Shown here in pieces: positions 46,729 to 58,870 of a DNA stretch of 64,000 nt; position 1 is the first letter of the stretch, and the number at the start of each line of letters is the position of its first letter. The position numbers and the translations under genes are program-made. This DNA is from Syncephalis plumigaleata (taxonomy: Eukaryota; Zoopagomycota; Zoopagomycetes; Zoopagales; Piptocephalidaceae). The stretch spans positions 682,001 through 746,000 of the forward strand of contig JAIXMF010000009.1 in assembly GCA_025201365.1 (NCBI GenBank), written 5' to 3'. Under the pieces are notes generated by a model. It was not told the DNA's origin, ran no database searches, and saw nothing but the letters and a program-made list of their open reading frames with translations.

Positions 46729-47990
46729 TTACGATCGAGTGCGTTTATCATTTAGTATCTCCTTTGTTCGTTCGTAGACCGGGAAGAATAGACTACAGAT
46801 GCAGAACCACCATACACTACGTGGAATGGCACCGGTAAAGAATACTTGACCGAGGGCAAGTGTGCCTGGACGTGGATGTGCTCGTGCCTCTGCTATAATA
46901 TTCCTTGCTGCCTCCCTAACCGTAAGTGATGCCGTGGATGTACCGACTACACCCTGCTTGCCACTGGCAACGCCAAGATTGGTACGTGTCTCGGTCATGA
47001 CACGCGTTTTAATAACATCGAATGGTGTGGTAAGAAATCCCGCTATGGCACCGCTCACACCGCCGAATAATGTACTGGCCAATGTGGGTACACCGTTAAC
47101 ATCGCCATTCTCGTGAGGATGTCCGCCCAGTGGTCTCCAACCACGTTGATGAGCTAGTTTAAAGTTTTCATAAGTCGTGAATAGAATCATCATGAAGGGT
47201 ACATCTCTCAGGGTGGTCGACCAGAAGCCGCGAAACAATCCACGTACACCCTCGGTGTTCAGCACTTGTTCAATGGCCGCTCGTGATGATGTGGCCGTAC
47301 CCGCTTGCAATCGTGTGGTAATCACTTCACGCGGTACTTTAGCAATACTAGAGGTTAGATCACCTATCGTGGCAGCCACTGCAGACGCGGGCACTTGCGA
47401 TAATTGTGGCATCCAGCCGGGCACCGGATGACTACGCTCCGATACAGGTGGCACATGCATTAAATAACCTTTAGCTAATTCATAAGTGGCAAGACGTAAT
47501 GCGCCCTTTATATTATGTAATACGATATAAATGATGAATATTAGCGAGAGTATATTCACTAAGCACTAAATCTATGTCATTGATTTCATTACTCACCTGA
47601 GGTGCAGCACCAGTAACACTGGCTAGAAATCCCTTACTCAAGATGGATAGGGTCTCCTTGCTTAGTAGTCCTTTAATGGGTGGCGACACTGTTGCTGTTA
47701 CTGCAGTGGCTTGTAGTCGTGTTTTAAACGTATCTAATGGATGCATGATCGCATAGGCTAGAGCAAGTGCCACACCACCGGATATAAAGTTATCTGTACC
47801 ATAACTATCTTAGCATACTGCGATATTATATAACCAATTCCCTCAAATAATACCTACTTTGATATTGTTGCGGTCGAGTAAGTCCACCGTGTAATGAACG
47901 ACCTTGCAACATTGTACCAAATGGTTGTTGTTGCTTAGATGTCAACGACATATTGGCCAGTTCTTCTTGGACAGATGACGACTGAGACAT
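46729..47990 (-). CDS. Mitochondrial carrier family (SLC25) protein
   Basis: Three exons on the minus strand; start MSQSSSVQEELANMS at 47990, stop TAA at 46729. Three carrier repeats are marked by signature motifs HPLDTFKTRLQ, PREVITTRLQ and PFDVIKTRVM, each at the end of an odd-numbered helix. FRGFWSTTLRDVPFMMILFTTYE resembles the S-adenosylmethionine and mitoferrin-like branches, but substrate cannot be assigned. The second repeat has PxE instead of PxD, which is known in the family. Inner-membrane location is expected. The frame is intact across both introns. Confidence 0.88.
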
Positions 47991-48233
47991 AAACATTAAA
48001 GGTAGCGGTTATACTACAAGATGAAGTAATTCCGCTATAGTGTACCAGTTGTGTTAATAAAGAAGGAGCAAGAACGCACACACACGAATAGTCATGAAAA
48101 CAACAGGGATATACAGTGATGAAATAGTAGCTGATTATTTTATATAAAAATTGATTAACCGATTGATCTCATCTCAGATGTGAATGATGGTCATCATCAC
48201 CTATTTGTTTTTTCTTTTCTACTAAACTAAAAT

Positions 48234-50694
48234 CTAATCTCGTAACAATGCTTGTACTACATGTGCTACATTCATACTTCTAAGATCTGTATAGGTCTGG
48301 CCTGTACCCACGAATAGAATAGGCTGACCAGTGATAAATGTCATGGAGAGTGCCGCTCCCACCTATTGATGCAATCATCATCATTAGTATACACATGTAT
48401 CAATTCATCATCAACGTTATTATTATATACCTTGTCATCAATCGTATCGAATTTAGTCAAGATAATGCCGTCAATTTGACGTGGATGCTGTAGACCTGAA
48501 AAGTCCTTGAGTGCTTGGTTGAACTTTGTCAATTGATCGACAGCTTCATTGCCCACCAATGCTTCACCGACGAATATGATTTTATCTGGATTGTTAACGC
48601 TTACTAGCTGCAATACACATACAAGTAATACGATGAATGATGAGCGATTGACTTGCTTATCTATTTGTTTGTAATTACCTTGGATAATGAACGCATCAAT
48701 GGTTCGTTGTCTTGCATACGTCCAGCGGTATCCACTAATACTACATCGAACTTATTTGCTTTCGCTATTACAGTCATGTTATAGTAGTAGATGATGATGA
48801 TGATGATGATGATGTAAATCACTTGTTACTTGATACATACCATAGCTAATGGCATCTTTGGCAATCCCTGCCGCATCTTTGCCGTAGCCTCGCTCGTACA
48901 ACTCGACACGGGCTGTCTTCTCCAATGCACATAGATTACGAGCGTGTACACGCAACTGTTCAACTGCACCCGATCTGAATGTATCGCATGCGGCAATAAG
49001 TACACTAAGTCGATTTTGTAATAACCAGAAGCAAGTCTTTGATAGATTCGTCGATTTACCCACACCATTCACACCGACGAATACCATCGTGTAGGGGCGA
49101 TGTTCATCTCGTGCCGCAATATATCACGTAGTACATCGAGTGAGGTACGTGGTGTAAGAATGCGTGTTACCGCGTTTCCATTTGTCGTTTTACTTCCGCC
49201 TTGACACCTAAAAGTGAAGAGATATATATACGTCAAATAAGCTGCCATTCTCTACTAGTAGCAATCTACGTTCATCTAGTCACTTACTCTTAAATGTACC
49301 AAGTCGTCGACCAGCAATACCCTTGGCTATCGAGTCACACAAATGATCGGCAATATGAGCAGCTACATTCTTATTCACTAGATGCTCCTTCATCGCTCGC
49401 ATTACTGGTTCCAAATCGGATTCCGTAACAGCTGATTGACCAGTAATCCGTTGAAAGAAGGACATCATACCAGAGAGGTGGATGCACTCTGTGCTTGCTC
49501 ATCTTCCTCATCTTCATATTCATCTTCTGAACTATTCATGGTACGTACACTATACATGCCATTGGACATTTGTTCACCCAATGCTGATCGATCAATCTAA
49601 TAAACAAATAAATGAATTAGTATATGATAATAGCAATGGATACAATAGCATATCCTATTACCAATTGTCCGTATTAATGGTATCCTCTGTCATTTGATCG
49701 TTATGATTACTGAAATCTAATGCTTTAGCTTCATTCTCATTGTATGTATCATCCCATACACGTGGTTTACGTCCTTTACTGCTACTTGATTCTCTATAGA
49801 ATATTTATATGTATTTATATATGTATATTATGTAATACTCGATCTTCTACTTACGAGTTGGGCTTCTGCTTTCTTCCACTACTATTTCCTCGTTTACCTT
49901 TGCCATGTCTTTGTACTCGTGGTGTAGTCTTATCTGCAAACCCGACATCTTCATCGTCATTTGCTTCTGCAACACGAGCAGATGAGCTACTCTCGGCTTT
50001 CTTGTCTACATATGCCATTATTTATATGTGCGCAAATATTGAATACTTGTCTATATACTTACTTTTACCGCGTGATCCCTCTAATGTATTCTGATACTTT
50101 TTCGTCTCTTCAAATCGACGTGGTGCCTTAGTGGTTCGTGACTATAATATGACAATATATGATCATAATAAATAATAACAATAATCAATAAGCGATTACG
50201 TATATATGTATGTATATATCGTTATAGCTAGTATTACCGAGTATGCACGTTCTTCCAACTTTCGTGAAATGTTTGCGTATTTCGTATCAAATGCTGCGAA
50301 ACGATCATGAGGTATAACCTTAGTCATACAATCCACTAGAACATCGGAGAACATTTCCGTGAAGGCACGTCGTACGCTATTCAGCAAGTCTTCCACATAG
50401 GCGAGTTGCAATATCTTTTGATATACCGCCTAACCAAAGAAATAAAGCAAGGTATCAATGGATAGTCGATCGATATCAGTGCATAAGAAGTCTTACCACA
50501 AATACGATATTTAATTCATTGGCCAGTGTCCAGTGCACGGTATAGGAGCCGCTTTCGAATGCACGTTGTCCTGTTCGTTCTTCAACCAGTACTTCACGTA
50601 CAAGATCGTTCACCGGATCGCCTTGTAATTGCGAAAAGGAACTCGACCATAAGACGATACCACCACGAGTAAATACGGTGAAGTGATCCAACAT
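48234..50694 (-). CDS. SRP101: Signal recognition particle receptor subunit alpha
   Basis: About ten exons on the minus strand. The N-terminus [19 protein letters not shown] is the longin-like SRX domain that binds the beta subunit at the ER. A charged linker ([31 protein letters not shown]) follows. The NG domain begins near [22 protein letters not shown]. The GTPase has G1 [24 protein letters not shown]3 [12 protein letters not shown] and G4 LTKFDTID, ending VVQALLRD. Between 49090 and 49200 the frame shifts twice, from ETR to [17 protein letters not shown] and then to [16 protein letters not shown]. Both sides are clearly the same protein. As this gene is normally essential, sequence error is the likelier cause. 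Confidence 0.9.
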
Positions 50695-50985
50695 ACTAGC
50701 TGCAAGTATAAGTAGAGAATACGTCAAGATTCCACAATCAACAAAGGAAACAGATAACGAGAGATAAAGAGATAGATAGAGAGAGAGAGATAACTGCGAA
50801 ATAATAGGGTGAACACACACAGTCAACCACCGCTGACATTCATTACAAGATTATCGTTCCTTTTTGGAATCACACACACACACATCTGCCATTTAATATC
50901 AGGGTGTGCTTTTGCTCTAATAAGTCAAGAGGCCTAGTTAATTCCACAATTCTCCATTGATATTTGTTTGTTTGTTTGTTTATCC

Positions 50986-51616
50986 ATGAGCGGTAATAGC
51001 AACCATAGTGATTGCTACGATGACTGGGAGGCAGCTGAAGATGCCGGTGTACGTAGTTAGCGAGTATTGATGGTATCAATGGAGCTATAGAAGCTAACTT
51101 AAATTCAGCTAGATCCCATACCGATTCCTGGACTTTTGACGGAACAAGCACGGAATCAACAGTTGTGGAGTGAAGCGTAAGTTTCAGTATAGACTAACGA
51201 CAAATACTGACCTGATATCGGCAGTAATCGTGGTGAACGGGTAGAAATAGTGCATAGTAATACGGAGCGTACTCATTATGTACCGGAGGTATGTAAGCGA
51301 TAGAGTGCGAGAAAAGAGAGAAAAGCAAACAGACTAAGAATAACAATAATCTACGCTCTTGTCTCGCGTATATTTATATTTCGATTATGTTTAGCGTAAG
51401 ATTCTAAAGCGACCTAAAGAATCCGAGAAGAAGCGAGAAACAAGTCAAGTCATGCCGAATCAAACGATCGACGAACGACAGAAGAATTATGAAGCAGCAC
51501 GACGTCGAATATTTGGCGAGGATACATCGGATAATGCTAGTTTGAAAGATAGCCAAACAGACACCGCGACAACATCGAAATCGCCTATTATATTAGCTAA
51601 TACCACTAATAAATAA
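50986..51616 (+). CDS. SUZ-domain protein (SUZRD1-like)
   Basis: Four exons (50986-51048, 51109-51176, 51225-51288, 51395-51616) give 138 aa. MSGNSNHSDCYDDWEAAEDAG is the acidic DxWE-type start of SUZRD1-like proteins. The middle holds RKILKRPKESEKK and QTIDERQKNYEAARRRIFGED, the SUZ/SUZ-C signature; SUZ domains bind RNA. The 3' end is convergent with the aldo/keto reductase gene, 60 bp between stops. Its start is close to and divergent from the SRP receptor start (292 bp), so the promoter region may be shared. Confidence 0.85.
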
Positions 51617-51676
51617 TAATAAACCTGTAATACTCTCTATGTTCGATGTTTTATTACTATGTTGTATAGCAAGTCA

Positions 51677-52871
51677 TTATGCATCTGACGGTGGTGACTC
51701 CCATGAAACATTATGATAGGGAGCAAGCAACAGTTGCACTTTATGCAAGCATGACAAATACTTGTCCGTCTGACTCAATATCGTCTTATAGTTGGAGGTA
51801 TCCGTATTACGAACATATTGGCTGGAATTACGAATGGCTATAAAGTGATCAAGCGCGCAGTCCAGTTCATCGGGAGTGGAGCAACCCACCATGATGGTAT
51901 CCGCTTGTGTGAATTGCATGGAGAAACGAAGTGCCAGATTGGCAATGGAAAGTCGGATCACGACACACGCGGCACAATGACGCGTTGCCTGTCGTAACTC
52001 ACTGCTGGCTGGATGCCACTCGGGTGGATCATGTCGCGGAATAAACCCATACACAATGGCGATGCATTCATGACTTTGGCTACACCGGCAGTACGGAACT
52101 GTGGTATATACTGCTCCAACAATGTATTCTGCAGTGTGTAGTGACAATAGCTCAGTATAATATCGAGTGGTGGTCCGCGTTCTGCTTGTTTCTTTGCTAT
52201 ACGAAGTAGCGTATCTAATGGATAACCTATATAGCACTTTTGATTAATAGCAGACTAAGCAGGTATGTTCATCTTGGCAGTACTCACCACTAATACCAAC
52301 ACGATCGATAACACCTTCATCCTAGTATATTGTTATTATTATTATTACTTAATCAATCGCATCCTCATCTGTGTGATGCTTACCTTTAACTTGAACAGCC
52401 TGGCAATGCTTCATCCAACACTTGCGACTCACTAACGAACTCACATCATGGCAGAATACGATATCCAACTTATTGACACCGAGTCGACGACAACTCTCAG
52501 CGACACTTTCCTTGACACGCGATGCAGAATAATCGAAATCGGCGCGTTTCAATCCGTAGCGTCCTATCTTCGTGGATATCATGTATCTATCGCGTGGAAA
52601 TCGATCGGCTACTCGACGTAGTGCCTCGCCTAGTATAATCTCACTTTGGCCGTAATAGGGCGCTGTGTCAAACATGCATACGCCTATTTGTTCGTTTCGT
52701 GTGGGTAAACATAGATATTGAGCATTCATACCGATGACTATATACCTCGCTCAGTGCTCGCTCCACTGCTGCATACGCATTAGCCTCAGGGAGTGGATTG
52801 TAGGCACCACTGAATACACCGGCACCGAAGCAGAAATCCGGGAATTCCTTGGAAGTAGTAGTAGTAGCCAT
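51677..52871 (-). pseudogene. Aldo/keto reductase (D-arabinose/L-galactose dehydrogenase-like), several frameshifts
   Basis: Minus strand, start MATTTTSKEFPDFCFGAG. Family motifs in order: FDTAPYYGQSE with the catalytic Tyr, ISTKIGRYG, FDYSASRVKESV, DIVFCHDV, RVGISG, GYPLDTLLRIA, then PPEWHPASSELRQA and NADP-binding-side TIMVGCSTPDEL. This order fits the Ara2/L-galactose dehydrogenase branch, which oxidises aldoses on the way to erythroascorbate or ascorbate. The frame is interrupted about four times: at the first exon junction, right after CHDV, before the exon end near 52388, and near 52060. Either the gene is decaying or the local sequence has indel errors. The same problem affects neighbours, so I do not firmly call loss of function. 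Confidence 0.75.
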
Positions 52872-53020
52872 TGATTGTAAATAAATAGTAAAGTAAACAA
52901 ATGGATAAGCAGCAATAAGATGGAATTGCTTCTTTGCCCATGCTTCTATACATTTGATGTCACTAGTAATTGTGTATATCACTTTATTTTTATTTATTAA
53001 TTACTAAGCGTATTATATGA

Positions 53021-53772
53021 TTATGAAGATGGAGATGGAGATGATGAGCGAGAACGTCGATGTGATTTGGAACGATCTCTCGGTGACAAGCTACGACGAC
53101 GATGATGACGGCTACGACTATCTCTATCGCGTTTAGATCGCTGTCTAGATCGACTTGAGGAATGATGGCGTTCATCATCACTATAACATGAATGTTAGCG
53201 TATAGTTCATTATAGCAATATCTACTAATTAACAGGTACTATTTACCTTGATGAAGAATCACTACTACTACTACTGCTGCTGCTACTGCTACTACTCGAT
53301 GAGTACCGCTTGCTTTTTCTTGTGCGTTTACGACGTGATCGTCTTTTCCTCCTATCCTCTTCGCTATCTGATTCCGACGATGAACTCGAGGACGATGATG
53401 ACGATGAGGAAGACGACGACGAAGAACGACGACGACGACTACGTCTTTTATGCCGTGACGTCTTCTTTTTAAGCGCCATACGCAACTCTTTCTCCTTCTG
53501 CGCCTTCTCAATAGCTGCCAGTGCCTCAGCTGTCTTCTTTTGCAGTGCTGTCTGTCTCTTTGGTGGATCTATTTTAATATAGTTACGACATTCCATCGTG
53601 AGATGACCCACTAATCTCATAAAGTATTGGTTAGTCTGCCGTGATAATCGTGAGCTTATTCTGTTCCCTTACTGCCACCGCATTTCTTGCAAGCACCAGT
53701 TTTGATTGAGGAACCGGCATCTGGGTTAATGAGGCGTTCGAATGCCTCGATACCTCGTTGCTGATTATTCAT
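53021..53772 (-). CDS. Zinc-knuckle, serine/arginine-rich protein (SREK1IP1/ZCCHC10-like)
   Basis: Three exons on the minus strand, about 200 aa. MNNQQRGIEAFERLINPDAG precedes a CCHC knuckle (CKKCGGMGHLTMEC) formed across the first intron. A basic linker follows, then long poly-Ser runs alternating with Arg-Lys blocks, then an RS tail (HHSSSRSRQRSKRDRDSR). The same order occurs in SREK1IP1/ZCCHC10-type proteins that bind splicing factors. Poly-Ser is encoded by mixed Ser codons rather than a single triplet, arguing for selection on the protein. Nuclear speckle location is inferred. Confidence 0.82.
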
Positions 53773-53886
53773 AGAATGCTAGAGAAAAGAATACAGACGA
53801 AAAAGCAATAAATGAAGAATTTGAGAAGAATGCGCAGCTAATGTGGTAGGCAGAAATGCTTTTTATTTATTTATTTCATCTTCTCT

Positions 53887-54489
53887 TTACACGAGTGCTT
53901 GTGGTTCACCCTCTATCCATGTTAAATTGAACGTACGCGGTGGCACTTTGTACTCCATGAGTGCCTTCTCCACTAAATCAACGGATGAGCAGCGTTGTAC
54001 GATTTCACGATTCGTTGGCGAGACGAAGCCTTGATTTCTAGTGTGATCGAAGAATTTAAATAACATATCGTAAAAGTTACAAATATCGAGTACGATGACC
54101 GGCTTATCGTGAATGCATAACTGCGACCACGTAGTCATTTCTAGTAGCTCTTCAAAGGTGCCGAATCCACCGGGCAACGTGATAAATGCATCGGCCAGCT
54201 TGTTCATCATGGCTTTTCGCTCGTGCATATCCTTCGTGATGTGTACAGTGCCGTAATTAACGCTATCGCCGATATTTAACGCACGAGGAATGATGCTAAT
54301 TACTTTGCCACCGCCATCGTGTACCGTTTGCGCTAGTCGACCCATCAATCCCATGTTGCCACCGCCATAAATCAATGTGATATTATGCTTTAGAAATACT
54401 CGGCCCAAGTCCTCTGCTGCTTGTAAATATTCAGGTTGTACACCACTGGATGAACCACAAAATACACAAATACTAGAGGGCAGTGTCAT
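53887..54489 (-). CDS. LOG-family nucleotide phosphoribohydrolase
   Basis: A single-exon frame of 200 codons from MTLPSSICVFCGSSSG. It carries GGGNMGLMG, the catalytic Arg in HERKAMMNKLADAFI and the signature PGGFGTFEEL, all typical of LOG (lysine-decarboxylase-like) proteins. LOG enzymes cut N6-modified AMP to free cytokinin base and ribose phosphate; in fungi the natural substrate is often unknown. The Met at 54489 fits the family start; an upstream in-frame Met at 54582 would add a non-homologous hydrophobic leader. Copy C of the element starts about 130 bp upstream. Confidence 0.92.
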   Translation of the reverse strand: MTLPSSICVFCGSSSGVQPEYLQAAEDLGRVFLKHNITLIYGGGNMGLMGRLAQTVHDGGGKVISIIPRALNIGDSVNYGTVHITKDMHERKAMMNKLADAFITLPGGFGTFEELLEMTTWSQLCIHDKPVIVLDICNFYDMLFKFFDHTRNQGFVSPTNREIVQRCSSVDLVEKALMEYKVPPRTFNLTWIEGEPQALV

Positions 54490-54734
54490 GGTGATAACAA
54501 TAACAATAATGGAGAAGAGTGAATGGGAACGAGAAAGAGAGAAGGAAAAGAGCAATAACAGGAACGAGATGCGTTTGCTCATTGATTCGAGCGGTATTTA
54601 TACCCTATCAATTTGTACAAGGCTTCCCCACTAACCGATTAACGCTGTTAGCCTTTTGTTTCTACTAATAAATAATAGCCATGTTAATACGTATTTATAT
54701 GTGAAAGCTATAACCATCACGGATAAGTTGTTAT

Positions 54735-55035
54735 TCTTGTCCTTCATTTCTTGAATGTTTAGAAGTAATGACACTTTCATGTAGTTGTGTTGGAACACTG
54801 TTTTTATTGCAAAGACTGAGAATAATCTGAATAAAGGTCAGACATGCTGCCATATCCCGATTCCATACATGATACTCGAATCCTTTACCTTTCATGTCAT
54901 GTTACAATTCTGATGCGTGCATCTAATAGAATAATGAATTAGTATATTGTTATAGATTGTACTCATCTTAAGAAGGCATGACAAGTGACAATAGGATATC
55001 TCGTCAATGAGAAAGACTTGAACACCATGCTTCAT
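54735..55035 (-). pseudogene. Fanzor C-terminal remnant, copy C
   Basis: Homologous along its length to remnants A and B, with the same junction where the CPEC zinc-finger half is deleted and the same mutated first-exon donor. It carries extra small deletions, for example within the segment before the second Cys pair, so no long frame remains. Its downstream part (minus strand) continues into sequence shared with the 3' end of element D. Confidence 0.8.
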
Positions 55036-55132
55036 TGTTATCCACACTTGCTATGATTTATTTGTGTATTCTTGATTACAATAACGTCATTTATTACTCT
55101 ATCCCATATCGCCTTTCTTATTCCACTCCACT

Positions 55133-56752
55133 ATGTCTACTACTACTGTACTACTACTGAAATATCGAGTAATTCCAACTCGTCTTGTAGATTACTAGAC
55201 TGTCTGAGTAGTCTTCCATTTATGACCAGCGTGTCTTTCGTAGTCTACTTGGTCATATCGACTTCTTGCGTTTATCAGCATGTTGTCGCTCGTTAAGAAG
55301 CAGTATTCGAAATGACCGACTATTATGGCAAGAACTATACCATAGGGATTTCCTATCGGGACCCTATTATGTTAAAGAAATGGATTTCGTATTGTGGTGT
55401 ATATGCACGGATGTCAACAATCCATGTACATCGGATAAACGAGCCGATCTACTAGAGAATGTGGACTGGTACAACACATATCGTCGACGAGTGAGCACCG
55501 AGAATAATTGGCGATATGGACGACGCAGGACCACGCGTATCGATCTGGAACAGGGCAAGGATGGAATACGTTATCGCAGATATAGTAAGGATAAGCGTAT
55601 AATTATCGCACTGCAATACCGTTCAGACGAAATGTCACGTCATACTTATATTTTACAACATTTGCCCCATTCAAATCTGAGATCAAGCAATAACATCGTG
55701 TATAACAGCACTTTTCCATTCGCCAAATATTATTTCACTGGTAGTGGTAATGAACTCAGCATAATATGTCCTGGGTGACCATTACATAGCTGTATCTCCT
55801 AAGGAAATCAAGGACAATACTGACTATAATGTAAAAATACTTCCTCGCAAACATGGCGGTATTTTTACTACATTCGATGTTCCAGTACCATATGATGTCG
55901 ATAAAATCGAGGGGAAATGGGTATTATTAGTGCATGAATCACAAGAGTCATCCAATGATTTGCCAATTTGTAAGCATAGTAATTATACAATGATGTAATA
56001 TAACTAGTGCTAATAATCAATGGATTTAGCCAATGTAATGGTATTCGATATAGATAATAGTATCATGTGTCCAGGAAGCATCGATGATACATGGCATGCG
56101 ATTCGTTTCTATAAAACAACCAACAACACAGCAATAATATACACAGCAAAACTAGTCAAAGATGATGATACAGATCGTATTGAATGGGCATTATACGAGT
56201 TCTCGAGCAATGATCCTGTTGTACAATTGCGAAATGGCTGGTTTCATTTACCCGAAATCCAACCAGATCGTCTAGAATGTGCTTATAACTCATCTGGCTC
56301 ACACGTGTTACTACAACTAGTTAGTTCAGCCTGCCGCTTTCTCTATGTAATTCATAATGTAGCATTAGGCGGTCAATGTAGTACTCCACAAAACTGTTAT
56401 ACTATATCTGATAATTATCTGCCAATCCCGTTGCTACAGCTCGGATTTAGATGTTCAATGTTAGCTAATCGTTCCGTAAAAGTATGGACAGATTTATCTT
56501 ACAGCGACGATCAAATATTACAGTTTCCAGGCGCGAGGTCATATCGTCATGTCATAGGAACCTTATATTTAATCATTACAAACCCATATTCGAGAAAGTC
56601 TAGATTCCTTGTGGATATTAGTACCAAAGAGGTAATACGCAAACCAAAGCCTACATCTCCAAGAGAAGTATAGATGTATGACAATGGTTGGCATGCTATG
56701 TAGTCCGTTTACAGCCGATGTGTCAATAATACAAGAATATGGTGAATTATAA
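55133..56752 (+). pseudogene. F-box-like gene, copy C (broken)
   Basis: Alignable throughout with the F-box genes of copies A and B, including the Thr-codon run at the start, the DVNNPCTSDKRADLLENVDWY block and the second exon (FDIDNSIMCPGSIDDTWHA). It has several breaks: an early frameshift in the Thr/ACT run near 55155, a loss near 55222, and shifts near 55735 and 56660. The intron's branch-like TACTAAT is changed to TGCTAAT. The C-terminal half is diverged from A and B. Confidence 0.85.
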
Positions 56753-57267
56753 CAAACATCAATAAATCATACTATATGGTTATTGATCATATTAGAGCGT
56801 GCAATATATTTCTATTAACTAATAATGTGAAGTAATCATGAGGAATAGCTATTATTTATTATTACTCATTGTATATGTGAGTAGCAATAATCCTCAACTG
56901 CTAGGGCAATGACAACTACACAATGATAATAGCAATGCTATAAAGAATGCTAGACAATTATTGATCATTTTACGATGATTGAGTAATAACAAAGCGCTAT
57001 AAAGATGCTCATCTAAATTTGGCAAGTAGCACACTATTATAAGGCATGTCAAATACGCTCGGATGCCTGTTGTTGCGGAGAAATCACATGCATATACCGC
57101 GGTAGTTTGCCGACTACGTACACACTTTCTCTCCTCAACTTTCTTCTCGTTTCCTATTGCCTCTTTACTATCCTACTCAATCAATAACGGATTCCAGTGC
57201 TGTAACAACGGCAGCTACACCTTCACTCGATAATAAGCAGGCTACAATTACGGAAACACAAGCTGAA

Positions 57268-58693
57268 ATGTCTTCTACAGATGATAATAGCCAGTGTCAG
57301 CACGATGCTAACGTTGTCCGCACGGAAACATGGGTTGAACACGATAGTCATCAGTTTTATACGGTCACATATGAGGTAAGCAAATAAACAAATAGACAAC
57401 AGATACATACGCATACCTATAAAGAATACGGTATACTCGTCAATTCAGTTCTGTATGCTTATCCCCTATCTTGATTATGATAATAGCCGAAAGACCAACC
57501 TGTCAAGGCCACCCTCACTGTTGTGCACGGTATAGGCGAGCACATTGATCGATTTGATCATCTCATGCGAGCATTCGCGCAAATTGGCGTACGTTCGCAT
57601 GGCTATGATCAGCGTGGTTTCGGTAAAACAGGGCAGCGCAATGGCATTCCTGGCCATACTGAAGGATTCAAAACGGTACTAAACGATGTGGAGGCAGCGA
57701 ATAAACGTGTTCGTGTCGAGGTCTACCGCACATTCTCGTAAGTTATCAAACTTACAGATAGACGATAGTATAGGACAAGCTAATTAATCAGCAATGTATG
57801 AATAGTATGGTCATTCCATGGGTGGTATGATTGTACTCAACTATGGAGCACTTTGTCATGAAACAGATCCTGTAGACGGCATTATCGCTACAGGTAAGTA
57901 AGCGTAATGTCATTCATTCATTACGATATTGTGCATACAATAAACTAATACTAACGATAATGAATTAGGCCCAGCAATTGCCCTACACAAGTCTGTGCGT
58001 CCCGGTGTAATTAAGCGTACAGGTTTAATGTGTTTGGCGAAAATACTGCCAACTCTTCATATTAATCCTGGCCTCAGTAAGTTGAATGATGTCCCTGATT
58101 ATGCCATGTTACTAATGAGGAGCAACATTGTTAGACGCCAATCATATAAGTCAGGATAAGGAAATAGTAGCGGCATACATAGCAAGCGAGTATAATGTCA
58201 GCTATGCCACATTACGTACACGTAAGTAGACATTGCATTAGTTATACGATATATAATGTTAATTTATATACAACTATAATGCGTGATTAGTCAAGGATCT
58301 AATGAATAATGGCGAGGCATTATTAACGGAAAGATACGCCTACCTTAAAACGCCATTATTGATTGTTCATGGTGCGCAGATCAAATAACTTGGTAACTAC
58401 GAAAATGACTCATTCATCATGGCATATTGTGTGCTAATACGAGCATGACTTCATTCATCTATGAATCTCTAGTCCGGATGCCAGTCAAGAATTCTTTAAC
58501 AAACTACCCAATGATATGGATAAGGAGATTGCAATACTAGAGGATCAATATCATGAAGGTATTTTATTAATTATTTGACTAATGATACATATTAACTTTG
58601 TATACGATATATATTCTAGTTCATAACGAGATTGAAAAGGAGAAAGCCATTAACATAGCGTGTCAATGGATTGAAAAACATATTCAATCGTAA
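57268..58693 (+). CDS. Monoacylglycerol lipase-like alpha/beta hydrolase
   Basis: About seven or eight exons. Motifs: VHGIGEHIDRFDHLMRAFAQ (oxyanion-hole HG), GYDQRGFGKTGQRNG, the nucleophile elbow GHSMGGMIVLNYG, a cap region, then PLLIVHG followed by PDASQEFFNKL, and a C-terminal helix. The layout is that of serine-aminopeptidase-fold lipases (MGLL/Yju3 type) that cleave monoacylglycerols. The start ATG at 57268 is the first in frame. Two junctions do not keep frame: before GHSMGG (57737/57806) and just after VHG (about 58376), each off by one base. The catalytic Ser and likely Asp are still visible; the His lies in a less clear exon near 58500. It is flanked by element copies C and D. Confidence 0.75.
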
Positions 58694-58751
58694 ATGATTC
58701 ACAATCAATGATGACAATGATCATAATGATGATGTCATTTGTTTCGGTCTA

Positions 58752-58777
58752 CAGGCTTTTTCCATCCAATTTGCGCA
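58752..58777 (+). repeat. Left terminal inverted repeat of element D
   Basis: Begins CAGGCTTTTTCCATCC and ends AATTTGCGCA; flanked outside by TA at 58750-58751. Its reverse complement is at 63264-63289 with one mismatch. Confidence 0.92.
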
Positions 58778-58870
58778 GTTAGCCTTCTGTTTTATGAATA
58801 AATGATAGTTATAATAACACTTACAATTACCCTGTATTTTGGGGTGTAGATAGCGATAACTATCACGGAT
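58752..58870 (-). ncRNA. Candidate Fanzor guide (omega) RNA region
   Basis: In TnpB and Fanzor loci the guide RNA comes from the element end just 3' of, and often overlapping, the nuclease gene. Here that is the stretch between the Fanzor stop and the left terminus. It contains a 10-bp perfect inverted repeat, TGATAGTTAT (58803-58812) and ATAACTATCA (58856-58865), whose second arm covers the stop codon. An inner ACCC/GGGT hairpin is also possible. The RNA would read through the terminal repeat, with flanking DNA (below 58750) giving the guide. No transcript evidence; boundaries inferred. Confidence 0.5.

Larger units (their letters stand above)
54618..57000 (+). mobile_element. Fanzor-family element copy C (decayed, non-autonomous)
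   Basis: The left end begins TA then CAAGGCTTCCCCACTAACCG, aligning with element D's left terminal repeat, and continues GTTAGCCTTTTGTTT as in D. Inside are a Fanzor 3' remnant (minus) and a broken F-box-like gene (plus). Near 56890-56940 it has the CTCAACTGCTAGGGC block found just inside the right end of copy A. The exact right terminus is no longer recognisable, so the end is approximate. It lies between the LOG and lipase-like genes. Confidence 0.7.

Noticed and set aside
53243-53511. Arg-rich minus-strand frame overlapping the zinc-knuckle/RS gene
   Set aside because: It is an alternate frame of the poly-Ser/Arg exon; the frame with the CCHC knuckle is the supported one.
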